DNA of 64,000 nt from Curtobacterium poinsettiae (GTDB taxonomy: Bacteria > Actinomycetota > Actinomycetes > Actinomycetales > Microbacteriaceae). The stretch lies in the NCBI RefSeq assembly GCF_025677645.1, contig NZ_CP106879.1, positions 2,480,001 to 2,544,000 of the forward strand, written 5' to 3'. How positions within the stretch are numbered: the stretch's first letter is position 1; each line of letters starts with the position of its first letter. The notes beneath the pieces are model-generated. The model searched no databases. It worked only from the letters and a program-made list of their open reading frames with translations, and was not told the origin of the DNA. Shown piece by piece: positions 45,926 through 60,230 of this stretch. Made by a program: the position numbers and the translations under genes.

Positions 45926-47974
45926 TCACGACGGTCGCTGCGGACCGTCGTCGGTCACCTCGGGGACCCGCACCGGGCCTCCGGGATCGGTTCCGGTTCC
46001 GGTCCCAGCCCCGGTCCCGGTGTCGGCGATCGCGTCGGGGTCCGGTTCGGGGGCGCTCGACGCGCTCGTGGCGGGTGCACTCGTCGGCGTCTGGGCCAGC
46101 TTCGAGACCACCGCGGCAGCGGTCGCCGGGCCGATCCCGTTCACCTCGCCGATGTCCTCGGCCGTGGCCTCGCGCAGCCGGGCGACCGAGCCGAAGTGCT
46201 TCAGCAGGGCGTTGACGCGGCTCGGGCCGAGACCGGGGATTTCGGACAGCCGCGAGCGGACGTCGCGCTTCCGCTTGCTGCGCTGGTGGGTGATCGCGAA
46301 CCGGTGCGCCTCGTCGCGGATGCGCTGGATGAGGAAGAGCGCCTCGGAGTTGCGGGGCAGGATGACCGGGAAGTCGTCGTCGGGGAGCCAGAGCTCCTCG
46401 AGCCGCTTGGCGATGCCGACCAGGGCGATGTCGTGCACGCCGGCTTCGTCCATCGCGCGCTTCGCGGCTTGCACCTGGGGCTGGCCGCCGTCGACGATGA
46501 GCAGCTGCGGGCGGTACGCGAACCGCTTCGTCGGCTTCGACCCCTCGACGACCTCGTCGGTCGTGACGTCGGGGACGTCCGGCAGCTCGGCGTCCTCGTC
46601 CAGCCGTGCCAGACGCCGCGAGAGCACCTGGTACATGCTGTCGGTGTCGTCGGTGGTCTCGGCGATCGAGTACCGGCGGTACTGGTCCTTGCGCGGCAGA
46701 CCGTCCTCGAACACCACCATCGACGCGACGACGTTCGTGCCCTGCAGGTGCGAGATGTCGTAGCACTCCATGCGGAGCGGCGCCTCGGTCATGCCGAGGG
46801 CGTCCTGGATGTCGGCCAGGGCCGCAGCCCGCGTCGTGTAGTCGGCGGAGCGCTTGGTCTTGTAGAGCATGAGCGCCTGCCCGGCGTTCTGCGCGGCCGT
46901 CCGGGCGAGCCCGGCACGATCGCCGCGCTGCGCGGTGCTGAGCTTCGTCCCACGGCCGTTCCGGCGCCCGCTGAGCCACTCCTGGAGCGCGTCGGCGTCC
47001 TCCGGCAGTTCGGGGACCACGACCTCGCGCGGGGGCTCGTCCGTGACGTAGACACCCTGCACGATCTGCTCGACGAGGTCGCCGGTGGCGATGTCGAGCT
47101 CCTTGTCGACCACCCAGCCGCGGACACCACGGATGCGGCCACCACGGACGGAGAACAGCTGCACGGCCGCGGCGAGCTCGTCCTCCGCGATGCCGAACAG
47201 GTCGAGGTCGACCGAGTCGCGGAGCACCACGGCGGACTTCTCGAGCACGGCCTCGAGCGCTTCGACCTGGTCGCGGTACTTCGCGGCCTGCTCGTACTGC
47301 ATCGCGTCGGCCGAGGCACCCATGCGCTGCCGGAGCTCGGTGATGACCCGACGGTCGTAGGAGTTCATGAAGCGCACGAACTCCTCGACGAGCGCACGGT
47401 GCTCCTCGATCGTGACCTTCTGCGAGCACGGCCCACCGCACTTGCCGATCTGCCCCGGGAAGCACGGCCGGCCCGTCTGCATCGCCTTCTTGTACGACGA
47501 GTCCGAACACGTGCGGATCGGGAACACCTTGATCATCAGGTCGATGGTGTCGTGCACCGCCCAGATCTTCGGGTACGGACCGAAGTACTTCGCGCCCTTG
47601 ATCTTGCGGTTGCGCGTGACCATCACCCGCGGCGCTTCGTCACCCAGGGTGACCGCCATGTACGGGTACGACTTGTCGTCGCGGAACTTGACGTTGAACG
47701 GCGGGTCGAACTCCTTGATCCAGGTGTACTCCAGCTGGAGCGCCTCGATCTCGGAGCCGACCGTCGTCCACTCGACGCTGCGCGCCGTCAGGACCATGCG
47801 CCGCGTGCGCTCGTGCAGCGTCGGGAGCGGCGCGAAGTAGTTGCTCAGCCGGGCGCGGAGGTTCTTCGCCTTGCCGACGTAGAGCACCCGACCGGCTTCG
47901 TCACGCCAGCGGTAGACGCCCGGGTCGGTCGGGATCTCCCCCGCCTTCGGACGCCACGGGACGGTGTCCGCCAC
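45926..47974 (-). CDS. uvrC: Excinuclease ABC subunit C
   Basis: A 682-residue nuclease that makes both incisions in nucleotide excision repair. The N-terminal GIY-YIG domain ([20 protein letters not shown]) is followed by the Cys cluster [13 protein letters not shown], the UVR motif around [20 protein letters not shown], an RNase H-like endonuclease domain ([15 protein letters not shown]) and a C-terminal helix-hairpin-helix ([20 protein letters not shown]). The last 50 residues are a Ser/Ala/Pro/Gly-rich tail. GTG 47974 directly abuts the uvrA stop. Confidence 0.96.
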   Translation of the reverse strand: MADTVPWRPKAGEIPTDPGVYRWRDEAGRVLYVGKAKNLRARLSNYFAPLPTLHERTRRMVLTARSVEWTTVGSEIEALQLEYTWIKEFDPPFNVKFRDDKSYPYMAVTLGDEAPRVMVTRNRKIKGAKYFGPYPKIWAVHDTIDLMIKVFPIRTCSDSSYKKAMQTGRPCFPGQIGKCGGPCSQKVTIEEHRALVEEFVRFMNSYDRRVITELRQRMGASADAMQYEQAAKYRDQVEALEAVLEKSAVVLRDSVDLDLFGIAEDELAAAVQLFSVRGGRIRGVRGWVVDKELDIATGDLVEQIVQGVYVTDEPPREVVVPELPEDADALQEWLSGRRNGRGTKLSTAQRGDRAGLARTAAQNAGQALMLYKTKRSADYTTRAAALADIQDALGMTEAPLRMECYDISHLQGTNVVASMVVFEDGLPRKDQYRRYSIAETTDDTDSMYQVLSRRLARLDEDAELPDVPDVTTDEVVEGSKPTKRFAYRPQLLIVDGGQPQVQAAKRAMDEAGVHDIALVGIAKRLEELWLPDDDFPVILPRNSEALFLIQRIRDEAHRFAITHQRSKRKRDVRSRLSEIPGLGPSRVNALLKHFGSVARLREATAEDIGEVNGIGPATAAAVVSKLAQTPTSAPATSASSAPEPDPDAIADTGTGAGTGTGTDPGGPVRVPEVTDDGPQRPS

Positions 47975-51031
<3,057 letters not shown>

Positions 51032-51079
51032 CGTCGTCGATTCTACGAAGCGGGACCGACATTCGGCCGGGATGGAGGG

Positions 51080-51986
51080 TCAGACGAGTGCGTCGAGAGC
51101 GAACGCGACACCGGATGCACGCTCGCTCGCTGCCCAGAGCTGCGCTGCGACCGTCCGGTCGTGCGCCCGTGGTTCCGCCGCGACCACGGCGGCCGGGCCA
51201 CGGAGCTGCATCCAGCCCGCCGGACCCCAGTACTCCCCCGAACGCACGTCCGCACCGACGGCCGCGTGCACGAGCGGCTGGGCACCGAGGTCCTTGCCCT
51301 GGGCCACGATGCGCTGCGCCGGGCGGATCCACTCGGGCTCGGGTCGTGCCGGGCTGACCTCCGGGCGTGCCGGTGACAGGCGGTCGAGCGACAGGCCGGG
51401 GTGCGCGACGACGCTCGACACGGACGACCCCGAGTCGGCCAGTCGCCCGGCGAGCTCGAAGCCGAACAGCATCACCGCGAGCTTGCTCCTTGCGTACTGG
51501 CGGTGGCTCGAGTACCGACCGACGCCGAGCGGATCGGTCGCGTCGAGCTGGGCGAACCGATGGGCGATCGACCCGAGGTGCACGACCCGGCCGGCTCGTC
51601 GTTCGAGCAGGGGCAGGACCAGGGCGGTCCACGCGAAGTGCCCGAGGTGGTTCGTGCCGATCTGCAGCTCGGTGCCCTGTGCCGTGCTCCCCCGCGTCGA
51701 CGCCCCGACGACCCCGGCGTTGTTCACGACCGCGTCGACGCCGTCGGGCTCCAGCGCGGCGAGTTCGTCGGCAGCGGCACTGACCGAGTCGAGGTCGGCG
51801 AGGTCGAGGTGGACGTGCGCGAGCGAGGCGCCGTCGACGTGCCGCCGGATGCTGCGCTCGGCGGCGTCCGCCCGACCGCGGTCGCGCGTCGCCAGCACCA
51901 CACGGTGCCCCGCCGCGGCGAGCTGCTCGGCGGCGTGGTAGCCGAGCCCGGCGCTCGCACCGGTGACGACGACCGTACGGGCGCCG

Positions 51987-51997
<11 letters not shown>
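51080..51997 (-). CDS. SDR-family oxidoreductase inside the uvr cluster
   Basis: A 305-residue atypical short-chain dehydrogenase of the retinol-dehydrogenase/protochlorophyllide-reductase-like group. It has [37 protein letters not shown] and the catalytic Tyr-Lys in [15 protein letters not shown]; the usual SS before the Tyr is present as HLGSIAHRF, so the catalytic Ser is not certain. A 20-residue Pro/Glu/Ala/Arg insert ([16 protein letters not shown]) is unusual. Its ATG overlaps the uvrB 3' end by 11 bases, so it is co-translated with a repair gene without any evident link. Confidence 0.85.
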
Positions 51998-54071
<2,074 letters not shown>

Positions 54072-54229
54072 GGGGACAACGGTAGTCGGCACCCCTGACA
54101 CCGAGGACCCCTGCTCGCCCTCGGCGTATTGTCCGCTGCAAGCAGGCTCCAAGTCGACTGATAGTGGCCGGGCATACCGTCCGATCCGTTCAGTCACCCG
54201 ACTCCTTCCCACTCCCCCGAAGAGGCCTC

Positions 54230-55558
54230 ATGACCACGGCGACCCCGGCCGCACCGATCAAGGGCACCCCGTTCCGCGGACGCATCCGCGGGCGCGTGCT
54301 CGTCCTGCTCTGCTGCATGTACGCGATCTCGTACATCGACCGGACGAACATCTCGACCGCGCTGCCGCACATCACCGAGGAGTTCGGGTTCAACGAGGCG
54401 ACCGCCGGCCTCATCGTCTCCGCGTTCTCGTTGCCGTACGCCCTGCTGCAGGTGTTCGGCGGCACGATCAGCGAGAAGTTCGGCCCGCGCCGTGCGCTCT
54501 TCGTCATCACGGTGATCTGGGGCGTCGCGACGCTCTGGACCGGGTTCGCCGTCGGCTTCTGGACCCTCTTCGCCGCACGGGCACTGCTCGGGCTGAGCGA
54601 GGCCGCGGCGTTCCCGACCGCCACGCAGGCGATGAGCCGGTGGATCCCCCGCGACCGGAACGGCTTCGCCCAGGGCGTGGTCCACTCGGCCGCCCGGCTC
54701 GGCAACGCCCTGGCGCCGCTCATCGTCGCGTGGGTGATCGGCGCGACGGGGAGTTGGCGCTGGGCGTTCTTCGCCACCGCGGTGCTGTCCCTGGCGTGGG
54801 CGGTCGTCTGGTTCGTCTGGTTCCGCGACGAGCCCGAGTCCGCGAAGGGCATCACGCAGGTCGAGCTCGCCGAGCTCCCGCCGGTCGAGACGCGCGCGAC
54901 CCGTCCCCCGGTGCCGTGGCGGCAGATGGCGAAGCAGATCCTGCCGGTCACCTTCGTCGACTTCGGGTACGGCTGGACCCTCTGGGTGTTCCTCACGTGG
55001 CTCCCGACGTTCCTCAGCTCCACCTACGGCCTGGAGATCGGCGACTTCGCCCTGTTCACCACCCTCATCCTGCTGGCCGGTGTCGTCGGGGACACGGTCG
55101 GCGGGATGCTCAGCGACCGCATCATCCACCGCGGCGGGAACACCCGGAACGCCCGCCGGATCATCCTGGTGATCGGACTCGGCGGCTCGCTCCTCTGCCT
55201 CGTCCCGCTCGTGATCGGGCAGGGGCTGCTCGTCGCGACGATCTCGCTGGCGCTGTCGTTCTTCTTCCTCGAACTCTGCAACGCCAACCTCTGGGCGATC
55301 CCGATGGACGTCGCGCCGCAGTGGTCCGGCACGGCCTCCGGCTTCATGAACACCGGGTTCGGCATCGCCGGTGTCGTCTCGCCCATCGTCTTCGGGCTGC
55401 TCATCGACGCCTCGGGCTGGCAGGTTCCCTTCGCGCTCTCCTGTGTCCTGCTCGGAGCCGCGGCCGTCGTCGCGTGGTTCATGAAGCCCCAGCGGCTGAC
55501 CTCCACCGACGGCGTGCTCGAGATCGGCGTCCCGAAGGCCGAGCAGCGCCCGGCCTGA
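54230..55558 (+). CDS. MFS transporter, anion:cation symporter type
   Basis: A 442-residue secondary transporter with 12 hydrophobic segments. The helix-1 motif YAISYIDRTNISTALP is typical of the ACS subfamily (hexonates, glucarate, tartrate, phthalate-type organic anions), and FGGTISEKFGPRRAL is the loop 2-3 signature. ATG 54230 is preferred because an upstream in-frame extension lies in the divergent promoter gap. It stands alone between uvrB and a repeat, so the substrate cannot be inferred from neighbours. Confidence 0.9.
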   Translation: MTTATPAAPIKGTPFRGRIRGRVLVLLCCMYAISYIDRTNISTALPHITEEFGFNEATAGLIVSAFSLPYALLQVFGGTISEKFGPRRALFVITVIWGVATLWTGFAVGFWTLFAARALLGLSEAAAFPTATQAMSRWIPRDRNGFAQGVVHSAARLGNALAPLIVAWVIGATGSWRWAFFATAVLSLAWAVVWFVWFRDEPESAKGITQVELAELPPVETRATRPPVPWRQMAKQILPVTFVDFGYGWTLWVFLTWLPTFLSSTYGLEIGDFALFTTLILLAGVVGDTVGGMLSDRIIHRGGNTRNARRIILVIGLGGSLLCLVPLVIGQGLLVATISLALSFFFLELCNANLWAIPMDVAPQWSGTASGFMNTGFGIAGVVSPIVFGLLIDASGWQVPFALSCVLLGAAAVVAWFMKPQRLTSTDGVLEIGVPKAEQRPA

Positions 55559-55604
55559 CGGGCAACGTGCGGAACGTGCGCCGGCCCTGGTGGTCCGCGC
55601 GCGA

Positions 55605-55638
55605 CGGCCGGGAGGCGCGGGTCGGGCCCTCCCGGCCG
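55605..55638. repeat. Palindromic repeat, copy 8 (MFS to acyltransferase)
   Basis: Arms CGGCCGGGAGG (55605-55615) and CCTCCCGGCCG (55628-55638) pair perfectly around a 12-base loop. It lies between two convergent stops (55558 and 55685). The inner CGGTGCCAG core is lost. Confidence 0.65.
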
Positions 55639-55684
55639 CCGTGCCACGCGTCCACCGCACCGCGCGGCTGGCGTGAGCGGGCGC

Positions 55685-56980
55685 TCAGCGCGTGGCGCGC
55701 CGCCCGACGTCGTCGGTCTCGCCGACGAGGGCGTCGTCCGGCTCCACCGGTTCCGGCGACCGCTGCGGCACCGCCGCGCCTGCGGAACGACGCGCCCGCG
55801 CCGCGCGCGACGCCCGAGAGGACAACGACGGCCGCCCGGTCAGCGGCACGCTGAGGGGCGTCCACCGGAACAGCTCGGTCACCGCGACGGACAGCACCAG
55901 CACGAGCACGTAGGTGACGAGGGTGAGCCACGGCCGTGGCACGACGGCCTCGAGCCAGCTGTCGCCGTAGAGCAGGATCCAGATGACGAACGGGTGGCTC
56001 AGGAAGATGCCGAACGAGCGGTCGGAGGCGTAGTCGACGAACCGGGCGGTCCGGCTCCCGGGGCGCCGTCGGTCTGCCCATGCGGCGCCGATCGCCAGGA
56101 ACCCGACGAACACCGCGGTGCTCCAGACCACCTGGATCGGCTGCAGCGGCGTCCCCGCGGCGTAGAGGGACTGCCCGAGGCCCACCTGGAGCGCCCACAC
56201 GACGAGGGTCAGCCCCCCGACGCCGGCGGACCCCCACAGGACCGGACGCCGGTGGACCCGGATGAACCGCAGGAAGGCGTCGGCGTGGTCGGCGGCGATC
56301 GCCCCCGAGACGATGAAGAAGACGTACGAGAAGAAGAACTGCTTCTGGTACCCCTGCATCCACGCGTCGCTCGCCGGGAAGTACTTGTACCCGGCGAACA
56401 CCACCAGCTGGACGAGGAAGGCCACGACCAGCACGGTCACGTGGTGCCCGCGGGTCCGGCGCACGAGCCAGACGATCACCGGCAGGAGCAGGTACACCTG
56501 CATCGTCACGAGCAGGAAGTACAGGTGGTACCACGAGGTGCCGGTGACGATGCCCTCGGCCGCGGTGCGCACCAGGTCCGGGACGTCGCCGCGGCGGGTC
56601 GGGCTCAGCAGCCACGCCGCCGCGACGTAGACGAACGACCACGCCAGGTACGGCACGCCCACGAGCAGGAACCGCTTCGGCCAGAACTGCGCCATCGGCC
56701 TCGGGCGCAAGGTGTAGCTGTACACGAGCACGAACGCGGTCAGCGAGAAGAAGACCAGCCGGGTGAAGTGCAGCAGGGCGAGCAGCGCGTTCAGCCCGAC
56801 GTCGTCGGTGGCGGCGGTGTGGCTCGTGGTGTGCACCCCGATCACGCACGCGAACGTGAGGATGCGGAGCACGTCGACCTCGTACAGGTGCCGCGGCTTG
56901 CCCTCGGCCGTGCGCGACGGCGTCTGCACCCCCGGCTCGTCGCCGTTCGATGCCGGCGACACGCGTGATGGTCCGTTCAC
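55685..56980 (-). CDS. Acyltransferase family 3 membrane protein
   Basis: A 431-residue membrane acyltransferase (Acyl_transf_3/OafA type) with about ten helices. The N-terminal YEVDVLRILTFACVIGVH has the conserved R and, after the first helix, the H of the family; later helices contain RSFGIFLSHPFVIWILL. Such enzymes O-acylate sugars or lipids at the outer face of the membrane. There is no fused SGNH domain; the C-terminus is a charged tail of about 60 residues. GTG 56980 overlaps the stop of the acyl-CoA ligase by four bases. Confidence 0.87.
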   Translation of the reverse strand: MNGPSRVSPASNGDEPGVQTPSRTAEGKPRHLYEVDVLRILTFACVIGVHTTSHTAATDDVGLNALLALLHFTRLVFFSLTAFVLVYSYTLRPRPMAQFWPKRFLLVGVPYLAWSFVYVAAAWLLSPTRRGDVPDLVRTAAEGIVTGTSWYHLYFLLVTMQVYLLLPVIVWLVRRTRGHHVTVLVVAFLVQLVVFAGYKYFPASDAWMQGYQKQFFFSYVFFIVSGAIAADHADAFLRFIRVHRRPVLWGSAGVGGLTLVVWALQVGLGQSLYAAGTPLQPIQVVWSTAVFVGFLAIGAAWADRRRPGSRTARFVDYASDRSFGIFLSHPFVIWILLYGDSWLEAVVPRPWLTLVTYVLVLVLSVAVTELFRWTPLSVPLTGRPSLSSRASRAARARRSAGAAVPQRSPEPVEPDDALVGETDDVGRRATR

Positions 56981-58473
56981 GAGGGTCGGGCCATGGTCCG
57001 GACCTTGGCGCGCTGCACCTTGCCGGTGGGTGCACGCGGCAGGTCGGGCACGACGATGACCTCGACCGGTCGACGGAACCGGGTCAGGTGTGCCTCGGCC
57101 CGGGCCACGAGCTCGGCGACGAGGGCTGCGTGGTCGGTCGGTTCGTCGGGCTGCGGGATCACGTAGGCGATCGGCACGGCACCGAGCACGTCGTCGGGGC
57201 GGCCGACGACGACCGCCTCGAGCACGCGCGGGTCACCGAGCAGGACGTCCTCGACCTCGGACGGGTAGACCTTCTCGCCGCCGCGGTTGATGACGTCGTC
57301 GGAGCGCCCGGCCAGGGACACCCAGCCGTCGGCGCTCACGGAACCGACGTCACCGGTGTGGAGCCAGCCGTCGGCGTCGAACCGCTCGGACGCACGACCC
57401 CCGAGGTACCCGCGGACGATCCCCTCGCCACGCACCCAGAGCGCGCCGATCTCATCGGGAGGCAGGAGCGCCCCGTCCTCGCCGCGGACCTGCACCTCGC
57501 ACCCGACCGGCACCCCGACGGTGCCGGGCCGGGCCGGTCCGTCGAGCGGGGTCGCCGTGATCTGCGAGGCGCCCTCGGTCATGCCCCAGCTCACGACGAG
57601 CGGCACGTCGCCGAGGGCGGCGCGCACGGGATCGGGCAGCGGCGCCGACGCACTGCGCACGAACCGCAGGCCCGGCGGGAACTCGAGCGGCCCGGTCTTC
57701 GTCAGGACGGCCAGGACCGCCGGGACGGCGTTGAGCCAGGTGATCCGTCGTTCCGCGAGCAGGTCCCAGAACCCGGTGCGGCGGAAGCGCCGGTCGAGCA
57801 CGAGGGTCGCGCCGGCGACGAGCGTCGCGAGCAGTCCCACCACCTCGGCGTTGACGTGGAACAGCGGCAAGGAGTTGAACCCGCGGTCGTCCGGCACGAG
57901 CCGGTTGTGCCGCGCGACGGCCCGGGCGACGAACAGCAGCTGCGTCTCGGGCAGCTCGACGCCCTTCGGCGTGCCGGTCGACCCGGAGGTGAACAGCACG
58001 ACGGACCCCTGGCCAGGCGCGTGCGGGCTGTCGGCGGGCAGGTCGCCGTCGCGGACGGCGGTCGGGAGGAACGTGGTGGGGTCGATCCCGCTGGCCGGCG
58101 CCCCGGGGACGGTCGCGTCCACCGCACGGTCGGACACGACGATGGACGCGCCGCCGATCAGGTCGGCGAGCCGGCCGGGCTCGCTGGCCGGCTGGCCGGT
58201 GTCGACGGGGATCGCCCGGCGTCCGGAGGCGACGGCACTCAGGTGCACGACCGCGAACGCGAGCGGGTCGCCCACGTCGACCAGGACGGCACCCGACGGG
58301 GCGATGCCGATCGCGTCGAAGGTCCGCGACCAGGCGGTCACCGCGTCGTCGAGCGCGCGGTACGTGAGGACACGCTCGGAGCGAGCGTCCTCGAGAAAGT
58401 GGCGCTCGCTCCCGTCGGCCGCACGGGCCCGGATGAGCGAGCGCAGGTCGGGTTCATCGCGAACGGGCTGCAC
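56977..58473 (-). CDS. AMP-forming acyl-CoA synthetase (ANL family)
   Basis: A 498-residue adenylate-forming ligase that activates a carboxylic acid as acyl-AMP and then a thioester. The P-loop is VLFTSGSTGTPKGVELP, the aromatic/acid motif is SWGMTEGASQIT, the hinge region is WLHTGDVGSVSADGW and the A10 lysine is in PTGKVQRAKV. No carrier domain or transferase is fused. GTG 58473. It stands between a membrane-anchored hydrolase (22 bases upstream) and the acyltransferase it overlaps, so its acyl-CoA may feed that enzyme. Confidence 0.92.
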   Translation of the reverse strand: MQPVRDEPDLRSLIRARAADGSERHFLEDARSERVLTYRALDDAVTAWSRTFDAIGIAPSGAVLVDVGDPLAFAVVHLSAVASGRRAIPVDTGQPASEPGRLADLIGGASIVVSDRAVDATVPGAPASGIDPTTFLPTAVRDGDLPADSPHAPGQGSVVLFTSGSTGTPKGVELPETQLLFVARAVARHNRLVPDDRGFNSLPLFHVNAEVVGLLATLVAGATLVLDRRFRRTGFWDLLAERRITWLNAVPAVLAVLTKTGPLEFPPGLRFVRSASAPLPDPVRAALGDVPLVVSWGMTEGASQITATPLDGPARPGTVGVPVGCEVQVRGEDGALLPPDEIGALWVRGEGIVRGYLGGRASERFDADGWLHTGDVGSVSADGWVSLAGRSDDVINRGGEKVYPSEVEDVLLGDPRVLEAVVVGRPDDVLGAVPIAYVIPQPDEPTDHAALVAELVARAEAHLTRFRRPVEVIVVPDLPRAPTGKVQRAKVRTMARPS

Positions 58474-58495
58474 GCAGGAAGGCTATTGCGCGACC

Positions 58496-59539
58496 CTATG
58501 AGCGGTCGGAGGGAACAGCGGGATCTGTGGAGAACCGGTGCAGCATCCACTGCCACAGCGGGAGCATCCGAGGCTCGCCGTCACGGGTGAGCGGTGTCGA
58601 GTCCTTGATGATCAGGGAGTGCGCCTTGCCCTCGCCACCGAGGTCGGTGAGGATCGCGTGCGGGTCGGCGCCGGCGAGTGGCGGCTCGGTGTCCGTCTCG
58701 AACGGCCCGGACACGCCACTCAGGCCGAGGACGTCCCACGAACCGGTGATGCGGGGGCCGAAGGTGTCCCGGACGTCGTCGATGGCGTACATCCGGTCCA
58801 CCGGTGTCCGGCCCGGGCGGTCCATCCACGCTGCGTGTGCCGGCCCGCGCGACTCGACGGGCGAGGAGAACATCAGCGCGCCGTGGACACTGCGGATGTG
58901 CGCGATGTACGCCGCCTCTCCGCCGCCCTGCGAGTGCCCGGCGACCACGATGTCGTCCCAGACGATCCGGTCGTCGCCCTGGACGAACCGACCCCATCCG
59001 CCGTCGGGGTCGTGGTCGTCGAGGTACGCGACCGCGTCCCGGAACCGCGACACGATCGACCCGGCGGGACTGACCGCACTGAACTCCGAGGGCCGCGTGC
59101 CGTCGAAGCGGTTCCGCTGCACCATGCCGTAGCAGCGTGCGTCGGCCTCACACGTGCCGGACAGGGTGCGGCCGAGGTTCCAGTAGTCGAGGCCGAGCAC
59201 GTGGTAGCCGTCCGCCAGGGCGGCCCCGAGGAACCGCTGGTACTCCGCGGGACGGGACCGGGTCGCCGGCAGGAACAACAGGAGCGGACCGTCGGCCGAG
59301 GTGCGTGCGGCGAAGTCGTCGCGGTTCGGGGTGAGCCGCTCGCCGTTCACCGTGCCGAGCCGGAACCGGTGGAACTCCCCCATGGGCCCGTGTTCGTCGC
59401 CCGACGGCCGCTCGTGCACCGCGACCCGGCCGTTGTCCGCCACACGCTGGGCACCGAGGACGTTCGCGGCGACGAGCGACGCGGCCCCGATCGCCACGAG
59501 GACGATGGCGGCGATGACCAGGAGCAGGCGGTGGTTCAC
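58496..59539 (-). CDS. Membrane-anchored alpha/beta hydrolase
   Basis: A 347-residue protein: one N-terminal membrane helix (about residues 4-25, LLLVIAAIVLVAIGAASLVA) then an extracytoplasmic alpha/beta-type domain with the nucleophile elbow VVAGHSQGGGEAAYIAH. An early LLLFLPATRSRPAEYQRFL fits the oxyanion strand; a late acid in LAGADPHAIL and a histidine in GKAHSLIIKD may complete the triad. GTG 59539 is preferred because it overlaps the coaE stop (GTGA); a GTG six codons upstream is the alternative. Substrate unknown; a lipid or ester is plausible from its neighbours. Confidence 0.82.
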   Translation of the reverse strand: MNHRLLLVIAAIVLVAIGAASLVAANVLGAQRVADNGRVAVHERPSGDEHGPMGEFHRFRLGTVNGERLTPNRDDFAARTSADGPLLLFLPATRSRPAEYQRFLGAALADGYHVLGLDYWNLGRTLSGTCEADARCYGMVQRNRFDGTRPSEFSAVSPAGSIVSRFRDAVAYLDDHDPDGGWGRFVQGDDRIVWDDIVVAGHSQGGGEAAYIAHIRSVHGALMFSSPVESRGPAHAAWMDRPGRTPVDRMYAIDDVRDTFGPRITGSWDVLGLSGVSGPFETDTEPPLAGADPHAILTDLGGEGKAHSLIIKDSTPLTRDGEPRMLPLWQWMLHRFSTDPAVPSDRS

Positions 59540-60138
59540 GGAGTGATCCGCGCCCACACCTCGTCAGCGGAGCGGATCGTCTGCTCGAGCGTCCCGGTGG
59601 CGTCGACCACGTGGTCGGCGAGGGCGAGACGAACGGCATCGCTCGCCTGGGCGGCGACGCGACGCTCGGCCTCGTCGCGGGGCATCCCGCGGTGCGCGAC
59701 GAGCCGTTCGATGCGCTGCGCCGCGGGGGCGTCGACCACCACCACGGCGTCGAACCGGAGCGGACGCGAGCCGCGGGCCTCGGCGAGCAAGGGCACGTCG
59801 TAGACCACCACGGCGTCGGGGTCGGCGTCCTCGGCGACGTCGAACGCCTGCTGCGCGAGCCGCCAGACCTCCGGATGCGTGATGGCTTCGAGGTCCTTCC
59901 GGGCCGCGGGGTCCGCGAACACGATCGACCCGAGCGCCGGCCGGTCGAGGGAACCGTCTGCGGCGATCACCGACGGACCGAACCGCTCGGCGACCTGCTC
60001 CAGGCCCGGGCTGCCCGGTGCCACGGCGTCCCGCGCCAGTCGGTCTGCATCGACGACGACGGCCCCGTGCTCCGCCCATCGCCGGGAAACGGTCGACTTG
60101 CCCGCGGCGATGCCGCCCGTGAGTCCGATGATGTGCAC
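59536..60138 (-). CDS. coaE: Dephospho-CoA kinase
   Basis: A 200-residue P-loop kinase for the last step of CoA synthesis. Walker A is GLTGGIAAGKSTVSR; DADRLARDAV, ITHPEVWRLA and VVYDVPLLAE are family hallmarks. GTG 60138 begins VHIIGLTGG. It appears leaderless (TACCCT six bases upstream) and lies after the rpsA terminator. Many actinobacterial CoaE proteins carry a C-terminal GrpB-like extension; this one does not. Confidence 0.95.
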   Translation of the reverse strand: MHIIGLTGGIAAGKSTVSRRWAEHGAVVVDADRLARDAVAPGSPGLEQVAERFGPSVIAADGSLDRPALGSIVFADPAARKDLEAITHPEVWRLAQQAFDVAEDADPDAVVVYDVPLLAEARGSRPLRFDAVVVVDAPAAQRIERLVAHRGMPRDEAERRVAAQASDAVRLALADHVVDATGTLEQTIRSADEVWARITP

Positions 60139-60144
60139 GGCAAC

Positions 60145-60150
60145 AGGGTA
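60145..60150 (-). promoter_or_regulatory. -10 element of coaE, leaderless arrangement
   Basis: TACCCT on the minus strand ends six bases before the coaE GTG. This gives the coaE-hydrolase-ligase-acyltransferase unit a promoter separate from rpsA. Confidence 0.5.
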
Positions 60151-60172
60151 ACGACCCGTGCATCCGGAAACG

Positions 60173-60212
60173 CCGGAAGCCCGGCACCCTGTCAGGGGTG
60201 CCGGGCTTCCGG
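60173..60212 (-). terminator. Terminator of rpsA
   Basis: A perfect 17-base stem, arms CCGGAAGCCCGGCACCC (60173-60189) and its complement (60196-60212), with a six-base loop, 18 bases beyond the rpsA stop. Confidence 0.88.
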
Positions 60213-60230
60213 TCGGGACGAACCGCTCGA

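Noticed and set aside
54072..54229. SOS (LexA) box upstream of uvrB
   Set aside because: A TCGAAC half-site occurs only inside the uvrB coding region, without its partner half. No TCGAAC-N4-GTTCGA is present in the gap.
56977..58473. Part of a nonribosomal peptide or siderophore cluster
   Set aside because: The adenylating enzyme has no carrier protein, condensation domain or thioesterase nearby. A free acyl-CoA ligase fits better.
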